Source of the DNA: Calothrix parasitica NIES-267
Lineage (GTDB): Bacteria > Cyanobacteriota > Cyanobacteriia > Cyanobacteriales > Nostocaceae
NCBI RefSeq assembly: GCF_002368095.1
Contig: NZ_AP018227.1
Coordinates: forward strand, 2,770,598 to 2,834,597
Length of the DNA: 64,000 nucleotides
Reading direction: 5' to 3'
Shown: one piece after another, positions 28,466-38,004 of the stretch
Numbering within the stretch: the stretch's first letter is position 1
Layout: every line of letters starts with the position of its first letter
The notes under the pieces: model-generated
Told to the model about the DNA's origin: nothing
Database searches by the model: none
Seen by the model: only the letters and a program-made list of their open reading frames with translations
Position numbers and translations under genes: made by a program

Positions 28466-28622
28466 GGAATTGGTAATGGGTAATAAGTAATGAGTAATGA
28501 GTAACAAGTAATAAGCAATTATTAACTCGCTACTCCTAACTCATAACTCACTACTTGCTACTCGCTACTCCTAATTTCTAATTCCTAACTCCTAACTCCT
28601 CATTCCTAACTCCTAACTATTC
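28466..28622. repeat. Heptamer tandem repeats (STRR type)
   Basis: Runs of GTAATGA/GTAACAA-type and CTAACTC/CTACTCG-type 7-bp units. Similar runs lie at about 28868-29007, 30853-30893, 31781-31925, 35700-35815, 42298-42360 and 43800-43858. Typical of filamentous cyanobacteria. Confidence 0.8.
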
Positions 28623-28805
28623 TCAAACAGTATCGCTGTTTCGGCTTAACTGATTTTCAATAGTTTCAATAGCTGCATTTAGCGCAGCTAATCTAGCTTC
28701 TACATTGTCTCTCATAAATTTGAGAAACTTTAATTTATTTTCCTGATGTTTTGTAGTAGAAAAGCTATCAGTACCACAGCAAGAATTCATCCAGAAAGGA
28801 AACAT
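28623..28805 (-). CDS. Small coiled-coil protein, unknown
   Basis: 60 residues from the ATG at 28805, chosen because AGGTG lies 6 bp upstream; in-frame ATG 28811 and GTG 28814 are alternatives. The N-terminus is short and Cys-containing (MFPFWMNSCCG), followed by a helix with heptad-like LKFLKFMRDNVEARLAALN and IETIENQL. It looks like a small helical-hairpin protein of the type common in cyanobacteria. Function unknown. Confidence 0.55.
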   Translation of the reverse strand: MFPFWMNSCCGTDSFSTTKHQENKLKFLKFMRDNVEARLAALNAAIETIENQLSRNSDTV

Positions 28806-28867
28806 AATCATCACCTAAATTAAAATTACCTCTACTTATATCTTGCCGCGATTTTTAAAAGTTGGGT

Positions 28868-29007
28868 AATAGAGAGTTAGGAGTTATGAGTTATGAGTAG
28901 CAAGTAGTGAGTAACGAGTAGCGAGTTAAGAATTTTATATTCTCCTTGTCTCCTTGTCTCCTTGTCTCCCCCCTCTCCCAATTACCAATTACCAATTACT
29001 CATTACT
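28868..29007. repeat. Heptamer tandem repeats between small protein and GH15 gene
   Basis: GAGTTAGGAGTTATGAGTTA-type units on one side and CCTTGTCTCCTTGTCTCC and CATTACTCATTA on the other. No coding content. Confidence 0.7.
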
Positions 29008-29009
29008 CA

Positions 29010-30851
29010 TTAAATCGAGCGGTCTAAATTGCAAGCAGCGCTAATTAATGCTAGGTGCGTAAATGCTTGGGGAAAGTTTCCTAATGCTTGACCGCTGTTA
29101 CCTGTTTCTTCAGCGTACAATCCCAAATGATTGGCGTAACTTAGCATTTCTTCAAATATCAATCTGGCTTTATCTAATTTTTTGGAATCTCTTCCTCTTC
29201 CAGCCCGAGTTAAAGCTTCTACTAACCAAAACGTACACAAATTAAAGCTTCCTTCTTCACCTTCTAATCCGTCGCTGTAGTCTTTAGTGTTGTAACGATA
29301 TACCAAACTGTTGGATAAAAGCCCTCCTTCCTGGGGTGACTTCATGATTGCATCGAGTGTTTTTAGCATTCTGGGGTCGTTTGGTGACATAAAGAATACT
29401 AAGGGCATGATGAGATTACTGGCATCTAAGGTAGTGCTACCGTAATACTGGATGAATGTTTGCTGGTCTTCACTCCATCCGTTCTCCATGATATCGAGGT
29501 ATATTTCATCGCGAACTTTGAGCCATTTTTCGCGATTTGCGGGGAAGGAGCGTTTTTCGGCTAAACGCAAACCCCTATCAATAGCTACCCAACACATTAA
29601 TTTGGAATAAACAAAATCTTGTTTTCCGTCTCTGGTTTCCCAAATACCGCTGTCTTTTATTGTCCAGTTATCGCAAACCCACTCGACATATTTATGCAGA
29701 TTAACCCAAGTGTCGTAGGATATCGGGGTTCCATATTTGTTAAAAAGATACACCGCATCCATCAATTCCCCATAAATATCAAGTTGGGTTTGGTCGTAAG
29801 CACCGTTACCGATACGAACTGGTGAAGAACCCTTGTATCCTTCTAAATGCTCTAAAATTTCTTCTTTAAGGTCTTTTCTACCGTCAATACCGTAAACTAT
29901 CTGCAATTGCGAATCATTTTCTAAATGCGACGGGCAAAGGTCTATAATCCAATCGATAAAGTTACCCGCTTCTTCCGTAAAGCCAATTCGCATCAAACCG
30001 TAGAGAGTGAAAGCAGAATCGCGAATCCAACTGTAGCGATAATCCCAGTTACGTTCCCCACCTATTCCTTCAGGTAAACCGCAAGTTGGTGCTGCAATAA
30101 TCGCTCCGGTGGGTTCGTAGGTAAGCAACTTCAGCATTAAAGCCGAACGCTCTACCATTTCTCGCCATCTACCTTTGTAGGTACATTTGGAAATCCACTG
30201 TCGCCAATAATCTATAGTATGTTCAAATATCTGCGTAGTTTCTTCTGGATTCAAGGGTAATCCGCAACCTTTTTCGCATTCAACTTCACGCAATATAAAT
30301 ACTGCCGATTCTCCTTCATTTAAACTGAATTCGGCAAAAACTCCGTTGTCATCTTGCTTTAGAGGTATATCGCTAACTAATCCTAAATTTAAATCGCCAG
30401 ATTTATTAGTAGATTTAAAAACAACCCCACCTTCAGTAAGCTGAGTTTCGTGCTTATCGCGAGCGTAATTAAAAGCAGGCTGACATTCCATACGAAAAGT
30501 CATGCTGCTGCGGATACAGTTTACTTTTCTTACCAGCCAATGATAACCCTTTTCGTTAGGAGATAATCCCACAGGCATAAAATCAATAACTTCACCAACA
30601 CCACAATCAGCTAGAAAGCGGGTTACTAAAACATTAGTTTCGGGCCAGTAAAATTGTTTATGATTATCGTTGCAAAGTGTAGGTGAAATGCTGAAATATC
30701 CGCCTTTTTTTTCATCGAGGATACCAGCGAAAACGCTCGGTGAATCATGTCTGGGATAGCAAAACCAATCGATTGAGCCATTCTTCCCCACTAAAGCAGT
30801 GGTATGCATATTGCCGATAATGCCGTAGTCTTCGATTGGTTGATAACCCAT
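29010..30851 (-). CDS. Glycoside hydrolase family 15 protein (glucoamylase-like)
   Basis: 613 residues. The N-terminal beta-sandwich begins [20 protein letters not shown] and contains [10 protein letters not shown], the trehalase-like N-terminal domain found with GH15. The C-terminal (alpha/alpha)6 barrel (about 225-610) has [19 protein letters not shown], the IWETRD segment with the probable general-acid Glu, and a second Glu in [11 protein letters not shown]. Such enzymes cleave alpha-glucans or trehalose, exact substrate not predictable. No signal peptide, so cytoplasmic, perhaps in glycogen or trehalose turnover. It stands alone. Confidence 0.92.
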   Translation of the reverse strand: MGYQPIEDYGIIGNMHTTALVGKNGSIDWFCYPRHDSPSVFAGILDEKKGGYFSISPTLCNDNHKQFYWPETNVLVTRFLADCGVGEVIDFMPVGLSPNEKGYHWLVRKVNCIRSSMTFRMECQPAFNYARDKHETQLTEGGVVFKSTNKSGDLNLGLVSDIPLKQDDNGVFAEFSLNEGESAVFILREVECEKGCGLPLNPEETTQIFEHTIDYWRQWISKCTYKGRWREMVERSALMLKLLTYEPTGAIIAAPTCGLPEGIGGERNWDYRYSWIRDSAFTLYGLMRIGFTEEAGNFIDWIIDLCPSHLENDSQLQIVYGIDGRKDLKEEILEHLEGYKGSSPVRIGNGAYDQTQLDIYGELMDAVYLFNKYGTPISYDTWVNLHKYVEWVCDNWTIKDSGIWETRDGKQDFVYSKLMCWVAIDRGLRLAEKRSFPANREKWLKVRDEIYLDIMENGWSEDQQTFIQYYGSTTLDASNLIMPLVFFMSPNDPRMLKTLDAIMKSPQEGGLLSNSLVYRYNTKDYSDGLEGEEGSFNLCTFWLVEALTRAGRGRDSKKLDKARLIFEEMLSYANHLGLYAEETGNSGQALGNFPQAFTHLALISAACNLDRSI

Positions 30852-31074
30852 GGTAATAATTCGTAATTCGTAGTTCGTAATTCGTAATTAAGCGTAAAAA
30901 TCCCTTGCCAGAACTGATTTTAAGTAGTTACGGATAAAAGTACTTCCTCCAATAGATTTTATTTAATTGAACCAAAGATAGATGCAATCTTTAAAAATAC
31001 TTCAGCTACTAAAATCTTAATTAAATTTCTCGCTGGTGTTCACAACAGTTCAAAATCCAAAATTCCAAAATAAA

Positions 31075-31755
31075 TTACTCATTACGCAATACATAACCTA
31101 CACCTCGCACGGTATGAATTAAACGTTTTTCATTATCTTCTTCGAGTTTAATCCTTACATAACGTATATAAACTTCAATTACATTAGAATCACCAATAAA
31201 ATCATAACCCCAGACTTTTTCTAGGATTTGGTCTCTTGTAAAAACTTGACGGGGATTGCTCATCAAATATTCGAGTAAATCAAATTCTTTCACCGTTAAT
31301 TCAATTGCTCTTTGACCGCGAAAAACTTGACGAGTTTGACGATTTAAACTTAAATCTTCAAACTGCAATAAATGACGGTTATCTTCTTCGGTACGACGAC
31401 GTAAATGAGCGCGAATTCTAGCTAAAAGCTCTTCAATACTAAAAGGTTTAAGCACATAATCATCAGCCCCAGCATCCAAACCTTCAACTCGCGAACTCAC
31501 TTCATCTTTAGCAGTTAATAAAATAATCGGAATTTTACTTCCCGTTGCTCGCAAACGACGACAAAGTTCGACTCCACTTAAACCAGGAAGCATCCAATCT
31601 AAAATTGCTAAATCTGGAGTTGATTCTCTCGCTAATATTAACCCTGACATTCCATCATTAGCAACTTGAACTGTATAACCTTCACTGCTCAACTCCATTT
31701 CTAAAAATTGAGCTAATTTAATTTCATCTTCGACTAGAATTATATTTTCACTCAT
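31075..31755 (-). CDS. OmpR/PhoB-family response regulator
   Basis: 226 residues. Receiver with E9/D10 and phosphoacceptor D53 (AILDWMLPG), T in LLTAKD and K in LKPFS. The winged helix is about 130-222 with LTVKEFDLLEYLM and TRDQILEKVWGYDF, ending in HTVRGVGYVLR. The gene follows the DoxX-like sensor kinase on the same strand after a 166-bp repeat-filled gap, so they probably act as a pair, although the gap means separate transcription is possible. Confidence 0.95.
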   Translation of the reverse strand: MSENIILVEDEIKLAQFLEMELSSEGYTVQVANDGMSGLILARESTPDLAILDWMLPGLSGVELCRRLRATGSKIPIILLTAKDEVSSRVEGLDAGADDYVLKPFSIEELLARIRAHLRRRTEEDNRHLLQFEDLSLNRQTRQVFRGQRAIELTVKEFDLLEYLMSNPRQVFTRDQILEKVWGYDFIGDSNVIEVYIRYVRIKLEEDNEKRLIHTVRGVGYVLRNE

Positions 31756-31759
31756 TTCG

Positions 31760-31925
31760 ATTTTGGATTTTAGATTTTAGATTTTAGATTTTAGATTATT
31801 ATTTACCAGTTACCAATTACTCATTACTCATTACTAATTACCCATTACTAATTACTTATTACTCATTACTCATTACTCATTACCCATTACCAATTACCCA
31901 TTACCCATTACCCATTACCAATTAC
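31760..31925. repeat. Tandem heptamers between response regulator and kinase
   Basis: First a TTTTAGA run (31762-31798), then ATTACTC/ATTACCC units repeated about 15 times up to the kinase stop codon. A likely source of length variation between strains. Confidence 0.8.
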
Positions 31926-33580
31926 CCAATTGCCAACGGTAATTTCACTGTTACCGAAGTCCCTTGTTCGGGATTTGATTCAATCATAAATTCTCCGTTA
32001 TGTGCTTCTACAATCCGTTTAGTAATTGCTAGTCCCAAGCCAGTTCCAGAAGACTTTGTTGAATAAAAAGGCTGAGTTAATAATGGTAAAATATCGGGTG
32101 GTATCGGTTCGCCACCATTACGAACTTGAATAGAAACTTCTTCTTTGTCAAAATTACTATCTACCTCTAATTCCACCTCTTCTCCGGGAGCTATAGCTTC
32201 ACAAGCATTCTGAATAAGATTGATTAATACCTGTTTGATTTTATCTTCATCTCCCTGGATTAATGGTTTACTTATTGCTGGATTAAATTCAATATTTTTG
32301 TTTGCAAATTGCGGTAAATCAAGCTGTATATTTAGCATTTTTTCAATACATTGATTCATGTCAATTAATGAAATATCTAAAATATGAGGTTTTGCATAAA
32401 GTAAAATTTCTTCTAATAATTTTTCCAAACGTTTTGCTTCATCAACTGCTAAGTTTAAACGTTTTTGAACCTCAGCGGATAAATCAACTTTATTAAAGTA
32501 TTCTAAAACTAATTTAATTGTACAAAAAGGATTGCGAATTTCATGGACAATAGAAGCTGCAAATTCACCAATCGCTGCCAAGCGTTCTTGTTTAACAAGT
32601 TGAGCTTGCGCTGTTTTTAATTCTTGAGTTTTCTTAGTTACTTCTGCTTCTAATGTTTGATTAAACTCTTTTTGTTGTTGATAAAGATGGTGATTATCAA
32701 TAGCTGTTGCGGCTCTTTCTGCAAATAATTCAATAATTTCTATTTCTTGAGCGGAAAATTTACGGGGTTTACCATGAAAGCAACAAATTGTACCTATAAC
32801 TTTCCCCTGAGAAGTGCGTAAAGGTATTCCTAAATAAGCGCGACATCCTTCCGGTGCTTGACCATATTCAGTAGAATTTATTGTATCTTCAACAACGAGG
32901 CATTTACCGGAATTAAACACGGTACCAGTTAACTGACCGTGTAATGAAACATGATTGTTATCTTCTTTTAATTGAATATTACTAGCTAATATTTGAGCAA
33001 AATCTTCTTGACATATAGTGATAACAGAAGAATCAATTTCAATCAGTTCGCTAACACCGTTAGCTATTTGTTGTAAATACACCTTAAATTCACCAGTGCG
33101 ATGACTAAGATGAGATAAAATTTCTAAAGTTCTTTGTTTATGCTGCCAATAACAATTTTGATAATTCAAATTATCATTACTTTTTCTACTAAAACTCAAA
33201 AAAATATCCTTATTTCGCAATAAGAATAACGTAATTAAAGCTCCTATAATTGGAATACCTGTCCAAAATAAAACATAATTAGGCTGTTGAGGCTGAAGCA
33301 TTTCATTATGCATGGAGCCTAAAAAAACTAACTGTAGTCCCAAAAAAATACCGTAAGAAAATGTTTTACATAAACCGCTCAAAAAGATTATGATTAAAGC
33401 TGTAGCAGTAAACAACACTGGATAAAAGAAGATTGATGTTTCAATCGAATAAAATCCTGTAAAATCCCCTGTTGTTGGTCGATATGCTAGAAATTTTTGA
33501 ATTATCAAAGCTAGAAAAAATATTCCAATACTCAAACGCATGACAAATAATCCGATTTCGAGCCGTTTTTCGTTTGTCAT
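31922..33580 (-). CDS. Sensor histidine kinase with DoxX-like membrane domain and GAF
   Basis: 552 residues. The first 125 residues hold four hydrophobic spans (about 9-30, 50-70, 75-92, 103-121) and match DoxX-family membrane proteins: RLSIGIFFLALIIQKF at the start and LFWTGIPIIGALITLFLLRN at the end. A GAF domain follows (about 150-305), then HisKA with H346 (SIVHEIRNP) and HATPase_c (NLIQNACEAI, GTGLGLAI). DoxX proteins occur in thiosulfate-quinone and redox contexts, so a redox- or quinone-linked signal is a reasonable guess. A GGGGAG site precedes the ATG. It pairs with the regulator at 31075. Confidence 0.9.
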   Translation of the reverse strand: MTNEKRLEIGLFVMRLSIGIFFLALIIQKFLAYRPTTGDFTGFYSIETSIFFYPVLFTATALIIIFLSGLCKTFSYGIFLGLQLVFLGSMHNEMLQPQQPNYVLFWTGIPIIGALITLFLLRNKDIFLSFSRKSNDNLNYQNCYWQHKQRTLEILSHLSHRTGEFKVYLQQIANGVSELIEIDSSVITICQEDFAQILASNIQLKEDNNHVSLHGQLTGTVFNSGKCLVVEDTINSTEYGQAPEGCRAYLGIPLRTSQGKVIGTICCFHGKPRKFSAQEIEIIELFAERAATAIDNHHLYQQQKEFNQTLEAEVTKKTQELKTAQAQLVKQERLAAIGEFAASIVHEIRNPFCTIKLVLEYFNKVDLSAEVQKRLNLAVDEAKRLEKLLEEILLYAKPHILDISLIDMNQCIEKMLNIQLDLPQFANKNIEFNPAISKPLIQGDEDKIKQVLINLIQNACEAIAPGEEVELEVDSNFDKEEVSIQVRNGGEPIPPDILPLLTQPFYSTKSSGTGLGLAITKRIVEAHNGEFMIESNPEQGTSVTVKLPLAIG

Positions 33581-33712
33581 CGCTAAGCTCCCCGATTACC
33601 AATACTGTAGGATGTTTTTAAATACAAGCTGCTATTGAAAGCTTTGTATAGCTTTATTAGACAAGCCTTAGCTCGCATGCGGATACAAGCCTGCACTTTA
33701 ACATACTACTAA

Positions 33713-33730
33713 GTAGACTTATTAGTCTAC
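33713..33730. promoter_or_regulatory. Candidate TetR operator (GTAGACTTATTAGTCTAC)
   Basis: Perfect 7-bp arms, GTAGACT and AGTCTAC, with a 4-bp spacer, ending 14 bp before the TetR start codon. The position fits autoregulation. A TTAGTCTAC half-copy occurs at 34623, at the 3' end of the convergent oxidoreductase gene. Confidence 0.55.
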
Positions 33731-33744
33731 CTAATTATTAGATT

Positions 33745-34335
33745 ATGAGCGCTGAAACTAATCAACAGCCCCAAAGGAATCGTTCGCAATTGTACGATGA
33801 GATTTTGATTGCAGCAGCAGAACTATTTTACTGTAACGGTTTTAGTCAAGTTAGTATCAACGAGGTAATTGCAAATTCAAAGGTTTCCAGACGCACGTTT
33901 TATAGATATTTTCCATCCAAGGATGAGTTAATTGTAGAAGTAATGCGTTTTCAAGCAAAGCAATGGCTTAAATATTTTGAAGAAGAAGTCAGCAAAAGAG
34001 CAAGCAGCCCTAAAGAGATGATATTATCAAGCCTTGACGTATTGCTGGAATGGTATGAAAGTCCTGAATTTCACGGATGTCCTTTTATTAAAGCTGCTGT
34101 AGAAATTGCGGATATTTCTCATCCCGTGAATCAAATTGTTGTAATGGCTAGACAGTCAGTTCGGACTTATATTTTTAAGCTAGCTCTTGAAGCTAAAATT
34201 CCTAAACCAGAAGTCTTTTCTCACCAATACCTACTTTTGATGGGTGGTTCAATCTTGATGGCTAGCATTGAGGATAGCACTATGGGAGCCGAATATACTC
34301 GTGAAACTTTGAGTGTTTTTATGGATGGTTCGTAG
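33745..34335 (+). CDS. TetR-family transcriptional regulator
   Basis: 196 residues. N-terminal HTH (about 20-65): ILIAAAELFYCNGFSQVSI, then VSRRTFYRYFPSKDEL. The ligand domain has the GCPFIKAA segment common in the cyanobacterial and proteobacterial group. The last codons (GS and the TAG stop) lie in the left terminal repeat of an inserted palindromic element, so the natural C-terminus may have been changed by one or more residues. A palindrome sits just upstream of its start. Convergent with the thioredoxin-reductase-like gene. Confidence 0.9.
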   Translation: MSAETNQQPQRNRSQLYDEILIAAAELFYCNGFSQVSINEVIANSKVSRRTFYRYFPSKDELIVEVMRFQAKQWLKYFEEEVSKRASSPKEMILSSLDVLLEWYESPEFHGCPFIKAAVEIADISHPVNQIVVMARQSVRTYIFKLALEAKIPKPEVFSHQYLLLMGGSILMASIEDSTMGAEYTRETLSVFMDGS

Positions 34336-34608
34336 TTGCGCTTTAGCGCCAAATATGCTCTCAGAAAGCGACTCACTGCGAAACTACAAATCCCCTAGTA
34401 TTCGACCACAATAAATAAGATGGGTGAGGTTAGGGAGGGGAAGAGGGGGTAGAAGATTTTATACTGCTCGTTTACTTATCAAAATTAATGTGGTCTAGTA
34501 TTAGTTTTGATGGGTAAAAAGTTTGTATTTATAACATCTTCACTTTCTTATGCTACATATTTGGCGCTATGAGCGGAGCTTTCTCGTAGAGTAGCGCAAC
34601 TACGAACC
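34327..34608. mobile_element. 282-bp MITE-like element overlapping the TetR 3' end
   Basis: The terminal inverted repeats GGTTCGTAGTTGCGCT (34327-34342) and AGCGCAACTACGAACC (34593-34608) are exact and continue as TAGCGCCAAATATG / CATATTTGGCGCTA with an insertion in the right arm. An inner inverted pair around GACCACAATAA / TTAATGTGGTC is also present. No open frame inside. Confidence 0.7.
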
Positions 34609-34657
34609 AGTAGGTAAACAACTTAGTCTACTTTTTGTCTAATAATTAAACTAAAAA

Positions 34658-35656
34658 TTAAACCAAGACAGCAGACTCGATATCCGAACGACGTTTGACC
34701 CCTCTTTTGCGACGAATATCCCTCCAAATTCCTGTAGCAGCAACAGCACCGTCGGAAGCAGCAATTACAACTTGATTGAGTCCTAATTTTAAGTCTCCAA
34801 TCGCGAAAACTCTCGGGTGGGATGTACGACACATTTTATCTGTGACGAGACTTTCACCTTGAGTTTGCAGGTTTAACCCAGAAAGATAACTAGAATGAAA
34901 TTGCGAACCCATCGAAATTAATCCAGCATCCAGTTCGATAACAGAACCATCTGTCATTTGTACCCCTGTCATTTGATGGTTTTCACCAATAAACTTTTTT
35001 ATCGGTTTTTCCACCAGTTTATATTCGTGTTCCCATAATCTATCGCGGAATTGGGAACTGACTTCAAACATATCTTGGGTAAACAGAGTGATATATGGTG
35101 TAAACCAACCTAAACTAAAAGCTACTTCCAAACTACGCTGATTTTTTCCAAATACACCAACCCTTTTATTATTCATTTCATAACCATCGCATATCAAGCA
35201 AACATGCAAATTATATCCTGCATATTCGTAGACGTTCTGCATATCATCGAGGAAAGGTAAATTATCGATAATACCGCTAGCAGCAATTACATATTTGGCT
35301 CTAAATACTTGATAAATACTGTTTTGACGACCTATTTTGACTTTAACTTCAAAGAAATCTTCCTTATCAGTTATTTCTTCCACATAACCGTTAAGAGAAT
35401 CTCCACCCAAAGATAAATAATGGTCTTTACCATGTTTCAATAGAGTCCGACCTTGAGTATCCGGTGGTAAACCAAGATAATTATGAAGTTCCTGCATCCA
35501 GAAAGAGCGAGCCTTACCTTTATCTATAATTAGAGTATCCAAAAGATATCTTTGTAAATAGATTCCAGCAGACAAACCACCAACACCACCACCGATAACA
35601 ATAGTATCGTAAATCTTATCAGTGCTTTCGTGTAAATCTTGTTTTGATAATTGCAT
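34658..35656 (-). CDS. Thioredoxin-reductase-like flavoprotein (FAD/NAD(P) oxidoreductase)
   Basis: 332 residues. FAD-binding GGGVGGLSAG (22-31), a redox CxxC (CLICDG, Cys153/Cys156, the place of CATC in thioredoxin reductase), a nucleotide-binding region GVFGKNQRSLEVA, and C-terminal FAD motif VFAIGDLK. The CxxC is kept, so it is probably redox-active, but the family also includes reductases of thioredoxin-like partners other than thioredoxin. It is at the end of a minus-strand sulfur-assimilation block. AAGGTG precedes the start. The tail after residue 315 is basic (RRKRGVKRRS). Confidence 0.88.
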   Translation of the reverse strand: MQLSKQDLHESTDKIYDTIVIGGGVGGLSAGIYLQRYLLDTLIIDKGKARSFWMQELHNYLGLPPDTQGRTLLKHGKDHYLSLGGDSLNGYVEEITDKEDFFEVKVKIGRQNSIYQVFRAKYVIAASGIIDNLPFLDDMQNVYEYAGYNLHVCLICDGYEMNNKRVGVFGKNQRSLEVAFSLGWFTPYITLFTQDMFEVSSQFRDRLWEHEYKLVEKPIKKFIGENHQMTGVQMTDGSVIELDAGLISMGSQFHSSYLSGLNLQTQGESLVTDKMCRTSHPRVFAIGDLKLGLNQVVIAASDGAVAATGIWRDIRRKRGVKRRSDIESAVLV

Positions 35657-35810
35657 AATTCACCTTGTTAATTTTAGATTTTAGATTTTAACAACGGATG
35701 ATTTTGTTTTGGATTAAGAGTGAACAGTTAGGAGTGAAGAGTTATGAATTTTAACCACTAGTAACTGTTAACTAATTACTGTTCACTGTTCACTGTTTAC
35801 TGATAACTGT

Positions 35811-36335
35811 TTACTGAGTAGCTTTTTCAGCCAACATTTTCAAAGCATTACTAATTCTTTCTAATGGTTCGTCAGCACAACCACGTAATTTATGACGACG
35901 AGATAAATAGTTAGGACTGTTATAACCGAGCCAAACTTGTCCGTTTTCGTCTTCCCAAATAAGTGCTTTTTGAGGTAAGTCAATTCCTACAGTTTGATTG
36001 CACTGCATCAACGGAGTACCAGCAGCAGGATTACCAAATATAATTACTTGAGTTGGACGTAATTCTTGATTAACAGATGCTGCTCCAGCTTGATGATTTA
36101 CCGTCCCAAAAATATTTAAACCTTGCTCTTTTGCAATAGATTCAAAACGTTTGACTGTTTCTTCAACGCTGTAATTACTTTTAACTCTAACAATACCATC
36201 TCTTCTAACCCGATTAATTCCGTTTTTTCTACCTCTAGCTATCTCTTGTCGAGAGCTTTCTCTAATTCCTTGAGTTGCATAAGCGGGAAAAACTAATAAA
36301 CCTAATGCAGCAGCAGTCAATAAAAATTTCTTCAT
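35811..36335 (-). CDS. Secreted DUF302-domain protein
   Basis: 174 residues: a signal peptide (about 1-21, ending AYAT), a basic linker with RRDGIVRVK, then a DUF302 domain (about 50-160) containing KEQGLNIFGTVNHQAGA and RPTQVIIFGNPAAGTPLMQC. DUF302 folds are often found next to redox genes, and function is unknown. TTTTGGAGAATCACA precedes the ATG. It is between the YeiH transporter and the flavoprotein on the same strand. Two Cys are present (about 112 and 154). Confidence 0.85.
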   Translation of the reverse strand: MKKFLLTAAALGLLVFPAYATQGIRESSRQEIARGRKNGINRVRRDGIVRVKSNYSVEETVKRFESIAKEQGLNIFGTVNHQAGAASVNQELRPTQVIIFGNPAAGTPLMQCNQTVGIDLPQKALIWEDENGQVWLGYNSPNYLSRRHKLRGCADEPLERISNALKMLAEKATQ

Positions 36336-36386
36336 TGTGATTCTCCAAAAATTACAAAATTATCAATTATCAATGCCCAATTCAAA

Positions 36387-37421
36387 TTAATAAAAAGCCT
36401 TGATAAGACTTAAACTAAGCACGGAAATAAATATCCATGAAACGGCACCTAAATAAAGAGGTTTTATGCCACTTTGTTTGATTTCACGGATGCTAGTTTT
36501 TAACCCCATTCCTGCCATTGAAATGGTTAATAGAAAATGATTAACTTCTGCAACAGATTTTTTCAAGCCTTCAGGAAAAACATTACCACTATTCAGTAAC
36601 ATTAGAGCTATAAATCCTAATACAAACCAAGGAATTGGTAATTTTTTAGGCTTACTTCCTGTTGATGAATCGCTTGAAGATGGTGATATAAATCCTAAAG
36701 TTAATACAACCGGAGCCAAAAATATAACTCTCGATAATTTGGCAATCGTACCAAATTCACCACTAACTTCTCCACCTTGAAATGCTGCTGCAATTACCTG
36801 GGCTGTTTCGTGGATGGAAACACCACACCAAATACCAAATTCTTGAGATGTTACCTGTACCAAATTAGATAGTAGAGGATAAAGCAACATAGAGAGAGTA
36901 CCAAAAATTGTTACTATTGCCACAGCATAAGCAACATCTTCGTCTTTGCTTTCGACAACTCCATTAGTCGCAACTACAGCAGAAGCTCCACAAATAGAAG
37001 TACCAGCAGCAATCAATTTTGTCAGCTTTGGATTAACTCCAATTCGTTTACCAAACCAGCAAGTAAAAATAAATGTGCTGACCAAAGTTACAAATACAAT
37101 TGCTAATCCAGCAGGACCAACTGCTAGTATTTGAGGTACGCTTAATCGCAATCCTAAGAGAATAATAGATAGTCGGAGAATCCGTTTTAAGGAAAAGGTA
37201 ATTCCCGGTTTGAAGATTTGAGAAACTCCAACAGTATTTTTTAAGATTATTCCTAAAATTATGGCGATGATTAGCGAACTAAAAAATGAAAGTGAAGGGA
37301 TTTTTTTTAGGTACTCCGCTAAAATAGCGACTCCAGAGGCTAATAATAAACCTGGAATTATTGCGTTAAATGGTAAATATTTGATAATTTCTGCTTTCAG
37401 ATTCTGAGGTGGGCTTTCCAT
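36387..37421 (-). CDS. YeiH/UPF0324-family putative sulfate exporter
   Basis: 344 residues with about ten membrane spans (LPFNAIIPGLLLASGVAILA; FFSSLIIAIILGIILKNTV; and others). Motif GTSICGASAVVAT and the AQVIAAAFQGG segment are the hallmarks of the YeiH/PSE family. It probably exports sulfate or related anions, but transport has not been shown for most members. Located in the sulfur gene block beside CysH, Sat and an SLC13 permease, which supports a sulfur role. Start preceded by AAGG. Confidence 0.85.
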   Translation of the reverse strand: MESPPQNLKAEIIKYLPFNAIIPGLLLASGVAILAEYLKKIPSLSFFSSLIIAIILGIILKNTVGVSQIFKPGITFSLKRILRLSIILLGLRLSVPQILAVGPAGLAIVFVTLVSTFIFTCWFGKRIGVNPKLTKLIAAGTSICGASAVVATNGVVESKDEDVAYAVAIVTIFGTLSMLLYPLLSNLVQVTSQEFGIWCGVSIHETAQVIAAAFQGGEVSGEFGTIAKLSRVIFLAPVVLTLGFISPSSSDSSTGSKPKKLPIPWFVLGFIALMLLNSGNVFPEGLKKSVAEVNHFLLTISMAGMGLKTSIREIKQSGIKPLYLGAVSWIFISVLSLSLIKAFY

Positions 37422-37511
37422 TTTTATAACCTTAATTATTTAACAGTAATAATTTCAATAGCTCGAAGTGAATTAATAAAAGATGTAGAGACATTAAGAG
37501 TGGTCATAATG

Positions 37512-37588
37512 TCCTGTTGGTGCGTGACACTAAAATGGTTAGTTATTACTACGTTCAAAGTTAATCAAAGTGTCACAGCACCCTACAA
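37512..37588. repeat. Inverted repeat around GGTGCGTGACACT / AGTGTCACAGCACC
   Basis: Imperfect terminal arms at 37512-37524 and 37575-37588 enclose about 50 bp between the YeiH and thioredoxin-like genes. The right arm matches GGTGCTGTGACACTTTGAT at 17015 in the other orientation. MITE-like. Confidence 0.55.
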
Positions 37589-37625
37589 GAAAAATGTGTC
37601 AATTATCTATAACGTCACCATTGAA

Positions 37626-37961
37626 TTAGATGTAATCTAACTCTGGATTTTGAGCCATAATTTCAGAAATTTCGTCTGATTCGGAAACTACAACATTGAA
37701 AACATCTTTCATAAATTGATAATAAGCAGTATAAATTTTAGTAATCCCTTCATCGTTTTCAACAATAAAAAAAGGAGCGGATGATACTTGATGTTTTCTT
37801 GCTAAATCAAATCCTTCACTATTAGATTGACGCTCGTCTGCTGCGATAATTTCATCTATTTTATCTAATAAGTTTAATTCCTTGAGTTCTTTTAAAACTT
37901 TTGCGGATTTTCTACAAGAGTTACCGTCTTTTTTTATTTTTTGAACTAGTTTGATATTCAT
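37626..37961 (-). CDS. Thioredoxin-fold small protein
   Basis: 111 residues. One conserved Cys near the N-terminus (GNSCRKSAKVL), followed by helices and APFFIVE, the cis-proline strand typical of thioredoxin-fold proteins. The second active-site Cys is absent (C-R-K-S), so it is monothiol or glutaredoxin-like. It follows cysH in the sulfur block after an 89-bp gap with a palindrome, and could donate electrons to APS reductase (inference). No signal peptide. Ribosome-binding site weak. Confidence 0.65.
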   Translation of the reverse strand: MNIKLVQKIKKDGNSCRKSAKVLKELKELNLLDKIDEIIAADERQSNSEGFDLARKHQVSSAPFFIVENDEGITKIYTAYYQFMKDVFNVVVSESDEISEIMAQNPELDYI

Positions 37962-38004
37962 GATTTTGAAATATTTGATAAATAATAGGAAACAAAATTA
38001 CTTG

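Noticed and set aside
28466-31925. Possible CRISPR arrays from regular repeats
   Set aside because: Units are only 7 bp without unique spacers; they are tandem heptamers, not a CRISPR array, and no cas genes are present.
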